Counted from the first letter of the stretch, positions 1 through 6,725 are shown. The stretch: 12,972 nt of DNA from CAKRJP01 sp963589425 (GCA_963589425.1 CAVAKZ010000054.1:1-12972), one strand, 5' to 3'. The notes: generated from the letters alone by a model not told the origin. Translations and numbers: made by a program.

Positions 1-2
1 AA

Positions 3-62
3 AAGCAGTGGCTGGAGAAACAGAATTTCAAGAACACTGCGGAAGATGCTTATACGGGCTGA
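3..62 (+). CDS. C-terminal end of an upstream gene (partial, unidentified)
   Basis: An open frame enters from the left edge and stops at TGA 60-62, giving a lysine-rich, coding-like tail (KQWLEKQNFKNTAEDAYTG). It is followed 17 bases later by a start codon with a good GAGGAG ribosome site, the usual spacing inside an operon, which supports this frame over the other two. Nineteen residues are too few to name a family. The other frames also cross the edge, so the choice of frame is an inference. Confidence 0.35.
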   Translation, partial: KQWLEKQNFKNTAEDAYTG

Positions 63-79
63 AAAATGAGGAGATTATC

Positions 80-160
80 ATGTCTGAATGGGAAAGATTA
101 CAGCAAGGTCTTATATACAACGACTTTGATGAAGATGGTGGACCTACGTCAATACCCTAG
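80..160 (+). pseudogene. 5' fragment of a probable sugar O-acetyltransferase (maltose/galactoside acetyltransferase type), frameshifted
   Basis: ATG at 80 follows a GAGGAG ribosome site at 67-72 and opens MSEWERLQQGLIYNDFDED. This resembles the N-terminal maltose acetyltransferase domain that precedes the left-handed beta-helix in Maa/LacA-type enzymes, which start with a short helix and a G-x-x-Y-(D/N) motif. Right after DFDED the frame runs into a stop at 158-160. A +1 shift at about 139-141 would continue as VDLRQ, which fits the family better, but no hexapeptide repeats of the catalytic domain follow in any frame. Intact enzymes are about 185-210 residues, so only a 26-codon stub remains. 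The family assignment comes from a short stretch recalled from memory. A short intact unrelated peptide gene is the alternative. Confidence 0.4.
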
Positions 161-207
161 ATACAAAAAGTTGAACATCTTCTCCCCATGTCTAAATATA
201 GGGAACT

Positions 208-300
208 ATGTTTATTATGCAGCAAGAGATTCATCTTCGATCTGTTGTAGCGCTCTTTGTCAAGCTAGGTGTCAGTAATTCTGACTTGCATTTTGAATAG
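208..300 (+). other. Coding-like remnant or small ORF of unknown function (30 aa)
   Basis: ATG 208 is preceded by AGGGA at 199-203 and opens a 30-residue frame. Its composition is protein-like (central RSVVALFVKLGVSNSDLHFE) rather than random. It ends 18 bases before the -35 of the tetR promoter. It may be the decayed C-terminal end of a gene whose middle has been deleted, possibly the gene that begins at 80, or a small independent ORF. I do not recognise the family. Frames at 66-278 and here overlap, and neither is convincing as an intact gene. Confidence 0.2.
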
Positions 301-318
301 ATTTTAAAAGAAAAAGTA

Positions 319-346
319 TTGATATTTTTCGTAACAGTGTTATAAT
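319..346 (+). promoter_or_regulatory. Sigma-A-type promoter of the tetR-family gene
   Basis: The -35 TTGATA at 319-324 and the consensus -10 TATAAT at 341-346 are 16 bases apart. TG at 338-339 one base before the hexamer makes it an extended -10. The -10 lies inside the palindromic operator (326-362), so repressor binding would block RNA polymerase. Transcription would start near 353, leaving a leader of about 20 bases before the start codon at 373. Confidence 0.75.
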
Positions 347-362
347 AACATTGTTACGAAAA
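326..362 (+). promoter_or_regulatory. Palindromic operator for the adjacent TetR-family regulator
   Basis: A 37-bp inverted repeat is centred on base 344. The arms TTTTCGTAACAGTGTTAT (326-343) and ATAACATTGTTACGAAAA (345-362) match at 17 of 18 paired positions; only 337/351 fails. Each arm contains its own imperfect 13-mer dyad, GTAACA-G-TGTTAT (331-343) and ATAACA-T-TGTTAC (345-357), with centres 14 bp apart. This arrangement suits two TetR-type dimers on neighbouring sites. The element covers the -10 and reaches the ribosome site, as expected for autorepression. Binding by the neighbouring protein is inferred from position. Confidence 0.75.
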
Positions 363-372
363 GGAGATGTTT

Positions 373-972
373 ATGAGACACGAGAAAACAGGTGTAACCG
401 AGGCTCTAATTAAAAGTGCTAAGAGAGAATTCCTCACATATGGCTTTAACGATGCCAGTTTGCGCAGGATATCAGCAGACTCTGGTGTAAGTACCAATTC
501 CATATACACTCGTTTTAAGGATAAAGCGGGCTTGTTTGAGGCAGTTGTAGCTACTGCGGCTGATGGCCTTATGGAACTTTATCTGGCACATATTAGGCCG
601 GCTCTTGATGCAATGGATATGGATGTGGCAATACAGCAAGGGAATGAAGGTACAGATGAGGTGCTTGACTACATTTTCCGGTATAAAGAAGAATTTATCC
701 TGCTATTTTGTCATAGCCAGAGTACAAAATATCAGGATTATTTCGACAGGCTCTCTGAAATAGAAGAGAAGTTCTACAGACTTTTTATTGAAAAGTATGC
801 AGCTAAGACAGCCTGTGTGAATGAGTTTTTCATTCATGTTCAGTGCCGGCTGGGATGGCAGTGCATATATGAAATCTTATCTCATGATAAGTCCTACGAG
901 GAAGCAGTTGTTTATATGACCAATGTTCGTCAGTACAATTTTGCAGGATGGAAGGCAGTTATGGGATTATAG
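373..972 (+). CDS. TetR/AcrR-family transcriptional regulator
   Basis: This is a 199-residue DNA-binding regulator, typical TetR length. The N-terminal helix-turn-helix spans about residues 11-58, with the recognition part around SLRRISADSGVSTNSIYTRF and the following K-x-x-LFEAVV that marks the family. The C-terminal ligand and dimerisation domain is divergent, so the inducer cannot be predicted. I chose ATG 373 over ATG 367 because the ribosome site AAGGAG (361-366) directly abuts 367 but is 6 bases from 373; the longer form would add only two residues. It sits directly upstream of two ABC exporter genes, 122 bases away. It is probably their repressor and its own, given the palindrome on its promoter and similar half-sites before the ABC genes. 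In such modules the inducer is often a compound the transporter exports, but that is inference. Confidence 0.9.
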   Translation: MRHEKTGVTEALIKSAKREFLTYGFNDASLRRISADSGVSTNSIYTRFKDKAGLFEAVVATAADGLMELYLAHIRPALDAMDMDVAIQQGNEGTDEVLDYIFRYKEEFILLFCHSQSTKYQDYFDRLSEIEEKFYRLFIEKYAAKTACVNEFFIHVQCRLGWQCIYEILSHDKSYEEAVVYMTNVRQYNFAGWKAVMGL

Positions 973-1008
973 GCAGTTACATAAAATTGATAATCCTGAC
1001 ACCGATAA

Positions 1009-1044
1009 GAGACAGTATTATTTTGTTAAAAGTAATACTGTTAA
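1009..1044 (+). promoter_or_regulatory. Inverted repeat upstream of the ABC genes, probable second TetR operator
   Basis: Nine-base arms ACAGTATTA (1012-1020) and TAATACTGT (1033-1041) form a perfect inverted repeat, with TTTT/AAAA able to extend the stem inside. There is no T-run after it on the + strand, so it is not a typical terminator. The two arms also resemble the 13-mers of the tetR operator. GAGACAGTATTAT (1009-1021) matches GTAACAGTGTTAT at 10 of 13 positions. GTAATACTGTTAA (1032-1044) matches the RTAACANTGTTAY pattern at 10 of 12 defined positions. The 50-80 bp distance to the ABC start suits an operator. No clear -35/-10 pair was found next to it. Confidence 0.45.
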
Positions 1045-1081
1045 AAAAATAAACACGAGTAAGCAGAAACTAACTTAAGTA

Positions 1082-1088
1082 AGGAGGG
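1082..1088 (+). promoter_or_regulatory. Strong ribosome binding site that fixes a TTG start
   Basis: AGGAGGG lies 6 bases before TTG 1095. The next in-frame ATG (1119) has no comparable site, so the TTG start is preferred. Confidence 0.8.
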
Positions 1089-1094
1089 TTTGTC

Positions 1095-2876
1095 TTGAAA
1101 AAAGGGAAACAAAGAAGTATGTCGAGGCTTATGGAACTAGCAGGAAATCATAAGTATTTTTCTTATGCAGCAGTAGTCCTTGCCGCAGTCAGTGCCGTAC
1201 TGGCACTTATGCCATTTATTTGCATCTGGAGAATAATCAGAGAAATAATACAGACTGGAGGTGATTATCAGGCTGCTGCACATATTGCAGAATACGGCTG
1301 GCAGGCAGTAGGATTTTCTTTGCTTGCAATGGCATTTTATATAGGCTCACTTATGTGTTCTCATAAGGCGGCTTTTCGAGTTCAGGTTAACCTTCGCCTT
1401 AAGCTGATGGAGCATATTATGAAACTGCCGATTGGATACGTGGAGTCTCAGGGAACAGGAAAGATCAAAAAGATCGTATTTGATTCTTCTGGAGCTACAG
1501 AGACCTTTCTGGCCCATAACTTGCCGGACAAGGTGGTGTCCAAGGTCACACCCATTGCACTTCTAATCATTATGTTTGCCTATGACTGGAAACTGGGAAT
1601 TATATGCCTGATTCCGGCAATTTTTGCCTTTCTTATTATGGGAACCATGATGATGGGACCTAAGATGGCAGAAGATATGAAGCAGTATCAGAATGCCCTG
1701 GAGACCATGTCATCAGAGGCTGTAGAGTATATTCGTGGTATTCCGGTGGTTAAGACATTCGGCCAGAGCCTATTCTCTTTTAAGCGTTTTAAGAATGCCA
1801 TTGATGCCTACGAAAAATGGACATTAGATTATACAAATGCCATGATGATTCCAATGCTTGGATTTACTACATTTTCCAATGCCATTTTTGCAGCACTTAC
1901 TGCAGCTGTATTTCTGTTGGGAAAAGGAGGTCTTACAGATTCTCTTATTCTTAGTATTTTGTTTTTTGTATTGATCTCTGCTGTACTTACCACCACGCTT
2001 ATGAAGGTGGCTTATGCAGGAGAGTCTCAGATACAGGTGGAGGATGCACTAAAGCGAATGGATGAAATACTGGATATTGAGCCCTTGCCAACTGTAGGAG
2101 AGAGGGCAGATATACAGGATGCATCTGTGAAAATTTCAGATATCTGCTTTTCTTATGATGCGGATAAAGAGGCAATTTCACATATTTCCATGGATATTGC
2201 AGCAGGTCAGCATATAGCCCTGGTAGGACCCTCAGGCGGCGGCAAGACAAGTCTGGCTTCTCTTATTTCTCGTTTCTGGGATGTAGATGAAGGAAGTATC
2301 TTAATAGGCGGAGTGAATATAAAGGAGATTCCGACAGAGCAGCTGATGGATACCGTGTCCTATGTGTTTCAGGATAGCAGGCTGCTGAAAACATCAATTC
2401 TGGAAAATGTGCGCATGGGAAGGCCGCAAGCTTCAGATAAAGAAGTTTTACAAGCACTGCAAGCAGCCATGTGTACAGACATATTAGAAAAGCTGCCTCA
2501 AGGAGTACATACTGTTATTGGGGCAAAGGGGACCTATCTATCCGGAGGAGAGATGCAGCGATTAGCCATAGCAAGAGCCTTCTTGAAAAATGCACCAATA
2601 CTTATTTTGGATGAAGCTACGGCTTTTGCAGATCCGGACAATGAGGTCATGGTCCAGCAGGCTTTTGAGAATCTGGCAAAGGATAAGACGGTTATTATGA
2701 TCGCACATCGCCTATCAACAATTATAAATGTAGATAAAATATATGTTCTAAAGGACGGCACCATAGCAGAAGAAGGCAGCCATAGTCATCTGCTTGAACA
2801 AAATGCCCTCTACAGTCATATGTGGAGTGAATATAATAAGTCGGTTGACTGGCAGGTGAGAAAGGTAGGTGCATAG
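1095..2876 (+). CDS. ABC exporter half-transporter, permease plus ATPase (first subunit)
   Basis: This 593-residue half-transporter has a six-helix type IV (exporter) membrane domain at about residues 20-330 and a nucleotide-binding domain at about 345-593. Visible motifs are Walker A GPSGGGKT (378-385), Q-loop FQD (425-427), signature LSGGE (482-486), Walker B LILDE (503-507, catalytic E507) and H-loop AHR (H538). It should use ATP to move a substrate across the membrane as a heterodimer with the next gene product. The D-loop reads AFADP where the usual form is SALD, while the partner has ASLDA. Start is TTG 1095, justified by AGGAGGG. The substrate is unknown; relatives in TetR-linked pairs are annotated as multidrug, peptide or siderophore (IrtAB-like) transporters. 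It lies downstream of the tetR gene, and its stop is one base before the next start. Confidence 0.93.
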   Translation: MKKGKQRSMSRLMELAGNHKYFSYAAVVLAAVSAVLALMPFICIWRIIREIIQTGGDYQAAAHIAEYGWQAVGFSLLAMAFYIGSLMCSHKAAFRVQVNLRLKLMEHIMKLPIGYVESQGTGKIKKIVFDSSGATETFLAHNLPDKVVSKVTPIALLIIMFAYDWKLGIICLIPAIFAFLIMGTMMMGPKMAEDMKQYQNALETMSSEAVEYIRGIPVVKTFGQSLFSFKRFKNAIDAYEKWTLDYTNAMMIPMLGFTTFSNAIFAALTAAVFLLGKGGLTDSLILSILFFVLISAVLTTTLMKVAYAGESQIQVEDALKRMDEILDIEPLPTVGERADIQDASVKISDICFSYDADKEAISHISMDIAAGQHIALVGPSGGGKTSLASLISRFWDVDEGSILIGGVNIKEIPTEQLMDTVSYVFQDSRLLKTSILENVRMGRPQASDKEVLQALQAAMCTDILEKLPQGVHTVIGAKGTYLSGGEMQRLAIARAFLKNAPILILDEATAFADPDNEVMVQQAFENLAKDKTVIMIAHRLSTIINVDKIYVLKDGTIAEEGSHSHLLEQNALYSHMWSEYNKSVDWQVRKVGA

Positions 2877-2877
2877 C

Positions 2878-4608
2878 ATGATAGAAAATTTAAAACACAG
2901 ATACGCTTTGTCTGACAGGGGCGCACAACAAATGATTTGGGCATTTTTTACAGTGACATTGTCCGATCTGGTACTTATGCTTCCGGTAGCCCTTATTTAC
3001 TACCTTGCATCTTATCTTTTACAGGGGGAGCTGCCTGAGAAGGCAAGTGGATTTCTAATAGCCTGTGTTTCGATTTTACTGCTGATATTATTTACCACAT
3101 ATCTTCAGTACAAGGCTACATTCTACTCGACTTATGTAGAAAGCGGCGTGAGAAGGCGGGCGCTGGCAGAGAAGCTAAGAAAACTGCCCCTGTCCTTTTT
3201 TAGCAAAAGGGATTTGTCTGATCTGACACACACGATTATGACTGGTTGTGCCACTATAGAAACTGCCAGCTCTCATTGGATACCAGAACTTATAGGGGCG
3301 ATGATATCCACAACTATAGTAGTCATTGGACTCTTCTTTTTTAACTGGAAAATGGCTATTGCCGCAGTATGGGTTATGCCAATCGCATTTATTATAGTTC
3401 TGACATCCAGACGGGGACTAAAAAAAGTACACGAGAAAACCATGAGGGATAAACTATCTTGTGAAGATGGCATTCAGGAGGCTTTGGAGACCATCAGAGA
3501 TCTGCGGTCAAATAATATGACGGAGAGCTACATGCAGGGCCTGACCGTCAAGATTAAAAATGTAGAGAAAAATTGTATTCATCTGGAGTTTCGCAATGCC
3601 GCTTACGTATGCACGGCACAGATGATCTTAAAGCTTGGTATTGGTACTGTAGCAGTGGTAGGAGCTGCGCTTCTGGTAAAAAATGAGATCAATGTCCTTA
3701 CATTCTTTGCTTTCCTGCTGGTGGTAACCAGAATGTATGAGCCTATGCAGATTGCCTTGCAGAATTTGTCAGCCATCATTGGACTTGATACAACTTCAGC
3801 TCAGATGGATGAGATATTGTCGGCGAAGGAGCAAGAGGGTAAAGAGACTTTAACTAATGCAGGTTATGACATAGTATTTGATCATGTAGGATTCTCTTAT
3901 GAAAATGGAGAGGAAGTGCTTTCAGATGTGAGCTTTACTGCTAAGTCGGGCCAGGTAACAGCATTAATCGGTCCATCTGGTGGAGGCAAGACTACAGTTT
4001 CTCGTTTGGCAGCCAGATTTTGGGATTGCAGCAGAGGACAGGTAACAGTGGGAGGTATGGATGTATCCACCGTAGATCCTGAGAAGCTCTTATCGCTATA
4101 TTCCATCATATTCCAGGATGTCACTTTATTTAACAATACGATTATGGAAAATATCCGCATAGGCAAAAAGGATGCTTCAGATGAAGAGGTTTTGGCAGCA
4201 GCAAAACTTGCGAATTGTATGGAGTTTGTTGAGAAACTGCCAGAGGGGATGAATACCATGATCGGTGAAAATGGTGCCAAGCTTTCCGGGGGTGAGAGAC
4301 AACGCATTTCCATAGCCAGAGCTTTTCTAAAGGATGCTCCCATTATATTGATGGATGAAGCTACGGCATCTCTTGATGCAGACAACGAGTCTTTTATTCA
4401 GGAAGCTCTGTCATGCCTGATCAAAGATAAGACGGTTCTCATCATTGCCCACCGCATGCGAAGCGTGGTCGGGGCAGATAAGATTGTCGTTCTCAAAGAT
4501 GGCAGTGTAGTAGAAGAGGGAAGCCCGGATGAACTGTACCGGGCTGGTGGAATATACCGCCATATGGTGGATCTGCAGATACAAAGCAGACAATGGATTA
4601 TGGAATAA
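2878..4608 (+). CDS. ABC exporter half-transporter, permease plus ATPase (second subunit)
   Basis: This 576-residue partner half-transporter has a membrane domain at about residues 15-320 and an ATPase domain at about 330-576. Motifs are Walker A GPSGGGKT (365-372), Q-loop FQD (412-414), signature LSGGE (469-473), Walker B ILMDE (D493, catalytic E494) and H-loop AHR (H525). All key residues are present in both subunits, so both composite ATP sites look competent. ATG 2878 is chosen because AGGTAGGT (2863-2870) is 7 bases away. An in-frame GTG at 2869 would overlap the upstream gene by 8 bases and add MHS, but has poorer spacing. The single-base gap to the first ABC gene indicates translational coupling and supports a heterodimeric exporter. 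A terminator follows 30 bases after the stop. Confidence 0.93.
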   Translation: MIENLKHRYALSDRGAQQMIWAFFTVTLSDLVLMLPVALIYYLASYLLQGELPEKASGFLIACVSILLLILFTTYLQYKATFYSTYVESGVRRRALAEKLRKLPLSFFSKRDLSDLTHTIMTGCATIETASSHWIPELIGAMISTTIVVIGLFFFNWKMAIAAVWVMPIAFIIVLTSRRGLKKVHEKTMRDKLSCEDGIQEALETIRDLRSNNMTESYMQGLTVKIKNVEKNCIHLEFRNAAYVCTAQMILKLGIGTVAVVGAALLVKNEINVLTFFAFLLVVTRMYEPMQIALQNLSAIIGLDTTSAQMDEILSAKEQEGKETLTNAGYDIVFDHVGFSYENGEEVLSDVSFTAKSGQVTALIGPSGGGKTTVSRLAARFWDCSRGQVTVGGMDVSTVDPEKLLSLYSIIFQDVTLFNNTIMENIRIGKKDASDEEVLAAAKLANCMEFVEKLPEGMNTMIGENGAKLSGGERQRISIARAFLKDAPIILMDEATASLDADNESFIQEALSCLIKDKTVLIIAHRMRSVVGADKIVVLKDGSVVEEGSPDELYRAGGIYRHMVDLQIQSRQWIME

Positions 4609-4638
4609 ATTGTCACAATAGCAAGAATGAGAAAATTA

Positions 4639-4664
4639 GCACCTCGCTGCGGCGGGGTGCTTTT
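4639..4664 (+). terminator. Rho-independent terminator of the tetR/ABC unit
   Basis: Stem GCACCTCGC (4639-4647) pairs with GCGGGGTGC (4652-4660), with one T-G wobble and a TGCG loop, followed by TTTT and preceded by an A-rich stretch. It lies 30 bases after the second ABC gene. Confidence 0.85.
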
Positions 4665-4678
4665 ATGTTGGATGGATT

Positions 4679-4711
4679 GCAAGAGAAGCTGCCAATGGCA
4701 GCTTCTCTTGC
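4679..4711 (+). repeat. Perfect 33-bp inverted repeat at the citF truncation junction
   Basis: Arms GCAAGAGAAGCTGCC (4679-4693) and GGCAGCTTCTCTTGC (4697-4711) are perfectly complementary around the loop AAT. No T-run follows on either strand, so it is not a standard terminator. It sits between the ABC-operon terminator and the point where citrate lyase homology begins, about 40 bases downstream. It may be a small palindromic repeat element, a transcript-stabilising hairpin, or a leftover of the rearrangement that removed the front of citF. Confidence 0.75.
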
Positions 4712-4722
4712 GTCTCAGACAA

Positions 4723-5712
4723 ATGGTTAAAAATAAATGGAATCAGAATGCCTTACATGCAGATAAAGTGGTTGCAATTACAGATTGTTTGGTTCCGTTT
4801 CCCAACTTTCCGGCGCATATTAGTATGACTAGGGTGGATTATGTAGTAGAAGTGGATGCAATCGGAGATCCAGGGAAGATTGCAACCGGAGCTGCAAAAC
4901 CGACGACAGATCAAAGGAAACTGATGATGGCCGATTACTGTACAAAATTTGTAGTAAATTCGCCATACTTTAAGGATGGATTTTCTTATCAGACAGGAGT
5001 CGGCGGAGCATCCATAGCTTCCACAATCTCGCTGGCAAAAGAAATGAAGGAACGGAATGTACGTATGCGTTTTGGAGTTGGCGGACTTACAAAACCGATG
5101 TGTGATCTTCTGATCAATGATCAAGTAGACTGTCTGCTTGATACCCAGGACTTTGACTTGTCGGCAGTTGAATCGGTAAAGAACCTGAAACATTTTCGAA
5201 TCAGTGCAGGACAGTATGCAGATCCCTTTAATAAAGGGGCGGTTGTAAATAAATTAGATTTTGTAATTCTTGCGGCCTTGGAAGTTGATGTAAACTTTAA
5301 CTGTAATGTGGTGGTTGGTTCAGATGGAATGATCACAGGAGCACAGGGAGGCCATCCGGATACGGCAGCAGGTGCCAAATGCGCAATCGTTATTGCACCA
5401 CTTCTGCAGGGAAGAACACCGGCAATATGTACTGATGTTACAACGGTAACGACACCGGGGGAAAGCGTAGATGTAGTCATTACAGACTATGGTATTGCAA
5501 TTAATCCAAGACGTCAGGATCTGATGGAAGCCATGAAAGGTGTAGACCTTCCGTTTAAAACCATTGAAGAATTGAGAGATATTGCATATTCCATTGCAGG
5601 AGAACCGGAAAAAGTACAGTTTGGTAAGCGTGTTGTCGGAATTATTGAAAGCCGGGATGGAACCATTATGGATGTTGTGCGTGAAGTCAAAGCGTTTGAA
5701 TTTGAAGAATAA
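4723..5712 (+). pseudogene. citF: Citrate lyase alpha subunit, N-terminally truncated
   Basis: The protein matches the C-terminal two thirds of CitF, the citrate:acetyl-ACP transferase subunit of citrate lyase. Recognisable blocks are DKVVAITDCLVPFPNFPAH, YFKDGFSYQTGVGGAS, GSDGMITGAQGGHPDTAAGA and TPGESVDVVITDYGIAINP, and the end RDGTIMDVVREVK matches the family C-terminus. Full-length CitF is about 510 residues. Here homology starts at about 4750 and covers roughly 320 residues, so about 190 N-terminal residues, including much of the first CoA-transferase domain, are missing. The frame stays open upstream to 4627 only by running through the ABC terminator and the 33-bp inverted repeat. ATG 4723 has no ribosome site. 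No citC, citD, citE, citX or citG is nearby. The retained part has no stops or frameshifts, suggesting recent loss. Product activity is unlikely. Confidence 0.88.
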
Positions 5713-5716
5713 TTGA

Positions 5717-5797
5717 GAACGGATCTTAAGAGATTATGAATTTGCAATCATGGAAGGGATGCTGTATCATGAAACCTTAAGGCTTGAAAGAAATTAA
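5717..5797 (+). other. Short coding-like remnant between citF and the TraX-family gene
   Basis: Between the citF stop and the next gene lies a 26-codon frame that reads coding-like (LRDYEFAIMEGMLYHETLRL) and ends at TAA 5795-5797. That stop overlaps another ATG at 5797, which opens only 21 codons. No ribosome site supports either. They may be leftovers of a gene that once followed citF, such as citX or citG, but I cannot match them to those families. The rest of 5713-5830 shows only the ribosome site of the next gene. Confidence 0.2.
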
Positions 5798-5830
5798 TGA
5801 GCGAGAAACTCAAGCGGAGAGGGAAAGGGA

Positions 5831-6637
5831 ATGAACAAGCAAGATACGAAGGTAGATATTGAAAATACAGCTTTTCATGGGGCAGACAAATTCAAAATCT
5901 TGAACAGGGATGTCATAAAGTATATTGCAATGTTTCTGATGTTGCTGAATCATATAGCAACAATATTTATGGAATCCGGACCTATGGCAGGACAAATGAT
6001 AACGGAATTATTTTTGAGCCTGGGATACTTTACGGCACCGGTTATGTGTTATTTTCTGGTTGAGGGATTTTACTACACCGGATCCAGGAAAAAGTATGCT
6101 ACCCGTTTGCTGATATTTGCCATGCTTTCAGAACTTCCCTTTTGTCTGGCCTTTACCTCCAAAGGTATATTACAATTTCAGGGTTTTAATATGCTTTTTA
6201 CCTTGTTTCTTTGTTTTGAAATTGTGAGGGCTGTGGAGAAAATAAGAGATCGCTTATCCAAAATTGCGGTTGTCACGGGACTTATGATACTTTCCCTCAT
6301 GTCGGATTGGGCTATATTAGGGCCGGTTTATACCCTATTGTTTTTGTGGAGCCGTGATTCAAAAGCAAAGACAAGATATGCATTCCTTATGGCGACGCTT
6401 CTTTTTGGGATAATAGATTTCCTTGGAGGAATTGGCAGGTTCCCTTTAAAAACCAATATGGAATATGCCTTGGTTGGTATGTTTGGGGTAGGACTTGCCG
6501 GTCTTGTCATCTGCTGCTTTTATAACGGGAAACAAATGCAAAAAGGAAAGCGTTTTTCAAAATGGTTTTTCTATTGTTTCTATCCCGGTCACCTCTTGAT
6601 TCTAGGGCTGATTCGGATTCTGATTTTTGAGACTTGA
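5831..6637 (+). CDS. TraX-family integral membrane protein
   Basis: This 268-residue hydrophobic protein has about 7-8 predicted membrane segments after a hydrophilic N-terminus of about 28 residues. Family landmarks are YIAMFLMLLNHIA (31-43), VEGFYYTGSRKKYATRLL (77-94), LSELPFCLAF (99-108) and a C-terminal YPGHLLILGLI (251-261). These match the TraX group, named after the F-plasmid protein that N-acetylates pilin and related to membrane acyltransferases. Chromosomal Firmicute copies are common and mostly uncharacterised. No conjugation genes are seen here, so a transfer role is not implied. The start is ATG 5831 with GGAGAGGG at 5816-5823. It follows the citF scar and ends before a strong terminator, so it is probably a single-gene unit; no clear promoter was found. 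Confidence 0.82.
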   Translation: MNKQDTKVDIENTAFHGADKFKILNRDVIKYIAMFLMLLNHIATIFMESGPMAGQMITELFLSLGYFTAPVMCYFLVEGFYYTGSRKKYATRLLIFAMLSELPFCLAFTSKGILQFQGFNMLFTLFLCFEIVRAVEKIRDRLSKIAVVTGLMILSLMSDWAILGPVYTLLFLWSRDSKAKTRYAFLMATLLFGIIDFLGGIGRFPLKTNMEYALVGMFGVGLAGLVICCFYNGKQMQKGKRFSKWFFYCFYPGHLLILGLIRILIFET

Positions 6638-6668
6638 AGCTTTTCTCTTACTTTGAGATCAATATTGT

Positions 6669-6685
6669 GATAGGACAGTCCTATC
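6669..6685 (+). repeat. Perfect 17-bp palindrome GATAGGACAGTCCTATC
   Basis: Arms GATAGGAC and GTCCTATC flank a single A. It lies 31 bases after the TraX-family gene and 4 bases before the terminator hairpin. A one-base loop makes it a poor RNA hairpin as drawn, so a protein-binding dyad or a small dispersed repeat is possible. Confidence 0.6.
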
Positions 6686-6689
6686 GAGT

Positions 6690-6725
6690 AAAAACCTCCT
6701 GATCATCATGATCAGGAGGTTTTTT
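6690..6725 (+). terminator. Strong Rho-independent terminator after the TraX-family gene
   Basis: An uninterrupted inverted repeat has left arm AAAAACCTCCTGATCAT (6690-6706) and right arm ATGATCAGGAGGTTTTT, ending in six Ts (6720-6725). The A and T runs on both sides mean it could also act on the minus strand. It separates the TraX-family gene from the nag operon. Confidence 0.9.

Noticed and set aside
66..278. 70-codon + frame across the left region
   Set aside because: It starts inside the ribosome site of the gene at 80, has its own poor upstream context and a low-complexity, cysteine/tyrosine-rich translation. It is more likely a by-product of a frameshifted gene.
1012..1041. Terminator after the tetR-family gene
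   Set aside because: The hairpin is followed by an A-run on the + strand, not Ts, and its arms fit operator half-sites better.
3897..4385. 162-codon minus-strand frame
   Set aside because: It lies wholly opposite the ABC ATPase domain, whose motifs are intact. It has no ribosome site and no family resemblance.
4679..4711. Terminator at the 33-bp inverted repeat
   Set aside because: No T-run follows on either strand; the proper terminator is at 4639-4664.
5121..5480. 119-codon minus-strand frame
   Set aside because: Antisense to the citF remnant; its composition mirrors the CitF codons.
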